From Clavelina lepadiformis (taxonomy: Eukaryota; Chordata; Ascidiacea; Aplousobranchia; Clavelinidae): a DNA stretch of 64,000 nt. Below are positions 59,576 to 64,000 of the stretch, one piece after another. The position numbers and the translations under genes were made by a program. The stretch spans positions 26,536,001 through 26,600,000 of the forward strand of contig NC_135240.1 in NCBI RefSeq assembly GCF_947623445.1, read 5' to 3'. How positions within the stretch are numbered: position 1 is the stretch's first letter; every line of letters starts with the position of its first letter. The notes beneath the pieces were generated by a model. The model had not been told where the DNA came from and did no database searches. It was given only the letters and a program-made list of their open reading frames with translations.

Positions 59576-59808
59576 TCACATAGTATTTTTAAAAACTGCC
59601 TTTATGAAGACCTGATGCAGTTGGATAATCTCATTCAGCGTGAGATGGCGACCTCTTCTGACCAACTCACACTGAAAGAAGTAAATTGTAATTTTCGGGA
59701 TGATTCCCTTCTCAAAAAGATACTTGGCCGCGTAGGAAAACACGACAAGAGTGATGAAAGACACAACCATAGCGAAGGACTTGAATGGAAAGTTGAGTCT
59801 TCCAAGAT
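59576..59808 (-). pseudogene. Fragment E: truncated last exon of a choline transporter-like copy
   Basis: Minus-strand reading gives [34 protein letters not shown] and then a diverged tail FFQCELVRRGRHLTLNEI up to a stop. The block of about 103 bp at 59699-59801 differs from copy C at only about three bases. The 5' half of exon 9 is missing, and a codon is lost in the block corresponding to IHYPGG. No other exon of the gene was found nearby. The Cys that is replaced by a stop in fragment D is kept here. Best read as a partial duplicate. Confidence 0.8.
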
Positions 59809-59836
59809 GAACAGAGTACGAACCGTTGAGTTGCAA

Positions 59837-62340
59837 AAGAAAGTTACAGTTGGCATTTTGTTCATATTCAGCAACTTACTGTAAAGCGATTGCAGAAAGG
59901 TGTTTTCTACGTTTTCCTTTCTACGTCATAATAATATTATGTCAGAACGTCAAAAGGTTGCTAATCAAAGTGACGAGAAAGTAAAAAATGACTTTACCAT
60001 CAGTAAAAAGAAGACACAAGAATTTTATAAATCAATGAAGTCCTTGTTGTTGTTATGTTTCGATAAACGCATTCGATGAAACGAAGAGAAAACGGTAACC
60101 TTCATTGCCAGATAAAATTTTTTACCTATGTACTAAGTCACCGGGTTTACAAAAATTAACCCAAACATTATAGACACTAGAGAGTTTTAGATTATATCCA
60201 TTCTCTAAAAACCACGTTAAAAGCCAATGAAAGACGTACCAATTAATTTTTGATTACATGGGATTTACCACACCCATATTTTACCAACATAACCGGGCAC
60301 AATTTTCAAGAACGCTCTGTTATAGACATTAAGTTGTATGCTGAAATAAACGGGCAAAGTTTAAAATAGGAAGGTTACTTTAAACTTTAATTAGGTTTTT
60401 TGTTTAGATATAATAATCATAATAGTCTATATCAAGCCTAAATCTTTTTTGGAATCCTAATTGAATTACAGCTCAGCCCTAAGACTACAATGAAAGCAAC
60501 GCTTCACATGTCCTTTCGTCAACTTACCCGCAACCTCTACCGTAGAACAACAGTTTGTGTGACATCCACCGAAAAAAATTAACTCCTGACAACAGGTCGT
60601 GGCCGGAAATTGAGGAAGTGCTGTACATGGTGATTCTAAGCTATGCTTTGAAATTTTCGACTTTAAATCTTTTTTTCTCTTCATTGCATTGATTTGATTG
60701 GTGTCAATTTGTTCTATTAGTTGTTTCCATTTTCTTTGACTAGGTAAAAGTTGAATCGCTGGTTTGTTTTAGCCGTTAACGTATATAACATTTCAATGTA
60801 CTTTTGCCAAAAACCAAAGCAACAAAATTGTGTGGAAAACATTTTATATTAAATTGAAAACAACATCAATTGTGAAAAGATGAATTTGTTGACAATTTTC
60901 AGTCGTAACAATGTTGTATTTCGTGTGTCGGAGTTATCCATGCGGCAGCGTATTTATGTGTTCCTAATAATGAGAGTAGAGTTGGAAATCGAGCTTAAAA
61001 TTGAAACGTTCACATAATCGTACAATGAAGTATCCAGGAGATGAATGTATTTCCTACTTATTGTACAATACTCCAGCGTATTGAATAGGTTGTAATGAGA
61101 TTAGAAGCGGAATCTCCAGTGTTACTGTCGTCTGTAGGCATCTGTATCCACTCTGAATTGTGCAAGTTTATTTTTTACAACCAAATCAGCAATAGCTGTT
61201 GTGATAGTGCAAGCTCGAAATACATCACCTCAGCTTTAAAATACATCTATCATGTAAACTTCATAAAGTTTGATGTTGCATAGGGTGAGCAATAAATGGA
61301 GTATTGAAATAATCCAATTGCTCAATCTAATCACGGATCATAATTTAGCTCAAACGTGTACCTTCGCACACTTTGGATAATTGTGCTAAATCATATGAGA
61401 AATTGGATAATTTTATTAAGGAATGTTTCTAATTTACACTGCGATAAACGCCACCGGTGACTCTGCTGATAATGAGATAAAATGAAAGACAAACAGGAAA
61501 AATATTTTGTGAAATTGAAAATACTCAAAACGTTCCTGTCATATACCGTCGAAGGTGACTTTTGACGTGACAAAGTAGCACTTTATCATGGAACTTTGAA
61601 AAACAGTCATCGCAGAGGTCGGACTCCTTCCTTTTAGCTACAAATAGATCAAATAACAGAAAATGTTTGCAGTCCCGTGTTGACTAGAGCTTGCTGTGTT
61701 TTCATTTCCTCGCTGCTACCGAGTTTTACATTTGAGTTGTTTCATGTGCTTATGATATGAGCTATAAGCATTACGTTTGCTTGATTGATTTTATATGAAA
61801 ATTATATTGAAATATCGAGTTTGAGACAAAGAATTACACCAAAGTTATGCAAGATTAACCCAAATGAGTATTTGATGAAATGTAAAACGATTGAATAAAA
61901 AATATCGAAAAGTAGGAAGTTAGTTTTGTTTAATATTTATATATGTTGACGTTTTTTCTTGTTATGGCGTGGTATTCAGCCTTCGATTTTTAGTTTAAAA
62001 CATGCTCCCTTATTTTTGAACTTTTCTTGTCAATTATAATTGCTTTGATATCCGACTTATTTCAACACAAGCTGTAATTCATAACCAAATCATGTTAGTG
62101 TAAATACGGTGATCGCATTCTATAGACTCCAGATGAATCCAATTGGTTCACACGGTATTATGCTTCTGAAACTATGACACATTCTTTCATATCCACAAAA
62201 CCCAAGATATTTCACTTTAGAAATAACAAGTTTCACTATTTCACTTTTCTTGTACGCGTGGTGGCGCTAAACTCGTTTGCTTACTCGCAGGTTGGCGGGA
62301 AATGACGTCACTTGACACTCGTTGGTTGGCGGATGGCAGC
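59837..62340. other. Sequence between fragments E and D, no gene supported
   Basis: About 2.5 kb in which I searched for choline transporter exons 1-6 on both strands and recognised none. A short minus-strand ORF near 60466-60684 is Cys-rich (CCQELIFFGGCHTNCC) but has no family I can name. Confidence 0.45.
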
Positions 62341-62348
62341 GGACTCCT

Positions 62349-63286
62349 GTGGTGGCAGCACTATACTACTTAGCGGCGGCTGTGATGTCATGAATAGACA
62401 GCGCCATATTGGCATGTTCGAGTCAGTTTGCGAGAAACGTGTACCAGTTTGGTTTTCGAAACAAAGTATGAGTATTAACAGTTAGAAAGTTCTGAACAAC
62501 AAAGACGAAGACTTTGTGTTTAACAAGTCACAAATTTATGCTTGTTTATTTTTTAACTGGCAACTTAAACGAGAACTGGAATGGGTGATGGGTCTTTCAA
62601 CGGTTATATTCACAGTAGCCACAGCGGCTCTTGCACTCACCTTCGATTCAGTCTACGCTTTGTGGGTTTTAAACATTGATATAAATTACGTGGTGATACT
62701 TCCACAGGTTCGTTTTAGCAATGTTGAATATGAGTGACACGGTGCGATATATGCCTACATCCCATAGCTTACCAACTAATGGCAGTAGCCTATATATTTG
62801 GTAGTGTTATATGATCATTTTAAAACACAACCGCATAAAATACGAATACCTTTAGAAACAATGTCTTTGTTTAAATTCATTTAGTTTGTTGCTGTCTTGT
62901 ACTTGGATCCCAATACTTACGGCGCTCTTCCCGCATTTGCCGTTGGAGTCCTTCTACGCTTGGGAGGAGGAGAACCTGAGTTTAACATGGATCCTTTCAT
63001 CCATTATCCTGGAGGACTCAACTTCCCATTCAAGACCTTCGCTATGGTTGTGTCTTTCATCACTCTTGTCGTGTTTTCCTACGCGGCCAAGTATCTTTTT
63101 GAGAAGGGAATCATCCCGGAAAAATACGACATCTTTCAATGAAAATTGACCAGAGGAGGTCGCACTCTATTGCTAGAAGAGATATTTGAGAAAGAGGCAG
63201 CTTATGGAACCGTGGAGTTTAAATCGTCTAACGGAAGGAGCTCGTTAGGAAATGCAAAGCGGAATGGACACAACACTAAACTCTAA
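62349..63286 (+). pseudogene. Fragment D: 3' end (exons 7-9) of a choline transporter-like copy with inactivating changes
   Basis: Three exon remnants lie in order. Exon 7' (about 62349-62465) reads LAAAVMS, then TGA, then IDSAILACSSQFARNVYQF, and keeps a donor-like GTATGA. Exon 8' (about 62561-62707) codes [15 protein letters not shown] and ends in a PQ plus GT donor, but its acceptor reads CTG instead of AG. Exon 9' starts near 62885 ([17 protein letters not shown]), and its DIFQ is followed by TGA at 63140-63142, where copies A, B, C and E have Cys. After that stop the frame stays open for 47 codons to a TAA and still resembles the family tail (KLTRGGRTLLLEEI), ending TKL like copy C's SKL. 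Exons 1-6 are absent from the preceding 2.5 kb. It is most likely a recent pseudogene. Confidence 0.85.
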
Positions 63287-64000
63287 TACGACAGAGTGAC
63301 AAGCTCAGTGTCACTTGGCTCAATGTCTTCTGATGTCATCACTTTTCGTCCCAGTTGTGTTCGTTGACTGAAGTTTTCTGGTTATTTGTTCACTAATTTT
63401 GTTTGCACTTTTCAGTGTTTTATTCGGATCAAGAATGTTTGTTATGTTGCTAGAGTTTATTCAAGTATTAAACCAAATTCGTAATGTTTTTTTAGTAACA
63501 CCGGTTCCAGCAGCCGTTAAGTATACTTCACTTTGTAATGTTCTTACTACCCGTACCCCAGACTGACGCTGTTTATTCGTAGATATATGGTAAGCTTTCG
63601 TTTAGCTAATTCAAGTTTTTCAGTCCAGTTAAATGCTTATGCTAAACACTTACAACACATAAAAGTATAATGTTGTCTTCATAATGCTTACGTTAAGCAA
63701 ATTTGTAAACTGTCTACAGGTCCAGTACGTACAAGTTTTCCTGTACGACACTTTATTTCGAATCCGTAACATTGCATAACAAAACATTTCCGAATGTATT
63801 CAATGCGTATGAAATAAAAACTCAAACAAACATTTCAACCAACTAAAGCAACCAACCAATCACATCGGTTACCGTTACAGCTAGCACGATAATTGCGAAG
63901 ATTAATTTGATTGAATGAAGCTGTTTAGTCGTCAGTAAACACACACATTTGATATTGGTTTATTCGGATTATGTTAATTTTTCATCGATAAAAGACTTCA
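63287..64000. other. Right-edge sequence after fragment D
   Basis: About 700 bases, AT-rich, with no recognised gene or repeat. A small hairpin-like GTGACAAGCTCAGTGTCAC lies at about 63297-63315. Confidence 0.4.

Noticed and set aside
63140..63400. Selenocysteine reading of the TGA in fragment D
   Set aside because: I could not identify a SECIS core with paired stems downstream, and D carries other inactivating changes; kept only as an untested alternative.

Overview
This is a eukaryotic, animal nuclear window. Genes are split by many short to medium GT-AG introns, the DNA is AT-rich, and it is seeded with hAT and pogo-type DNA transposons. The gene families (PDS5, NXPE, beta-1,4-galactosyltransferase, high-affinity choline transporter) and the intron density suggest an invertebrate deuterostome. 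A tunicate such as an ascidian is my best guess, but this is inference. All exon models were derived by hand from reading frames, splice sites and recalled family sequences.

Layout. (1) 142-14958, minus: the 5' portion of the cohesin regulator PDS5, 24 exons coding about 1117 residues, running off the left edge. Its introns hold a 5S rRNA copy (3029-3146, minus) and a complete six-exon gene on the opposite strand (6488-9223, plus) for a 618-residue protein that I read as having two C-terminal Death-fold domains. (2) About 15-22.8 kb: no supported gene; one clean hAT MITE and the left end of another hAT element. (3) 22894-27284, plus: a beta-1,4-galactosyltransferase with two tandem, apparently mutually exclusive last exons and two MITEs in its introns. 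(4) 30145-32098, minus: a two-exon NXPE-family gene. (5) 32415 to about 34.3 kb: a decayed ZBED/hAT transposon. (6) 37324-63286: an array of choline-transporter-like (SLC5A7) copies: two full genes on plus (A, B), one full gene on minus (C), a last-exon fragment on minus (E) and a 3' fragment on plus (D). A pogo-like element that has lost its DDE domain but keeps a PHD finger sits between A and B.

The three full transporter copies share the same nine-exon structure and phases, and predict 533, 548 and 540 residues. Similarity between copies is patchy. Some exons are almost identical and neighbours are diverged, which points to gene conversion both between A and B and among C, D and E. Fragment D has a lost splice acceptor and two TGA codons, one at a Cys position kept in the other copies.

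The PDS5, B4GALT, NXPE and SLC5A7 products have no evident joint pathway; they are neighbours, not an operon. The most interesting items are the nested Death-fold gene, the B4GALT terminal-exon switch, and the transporter array with its conversion tracts.
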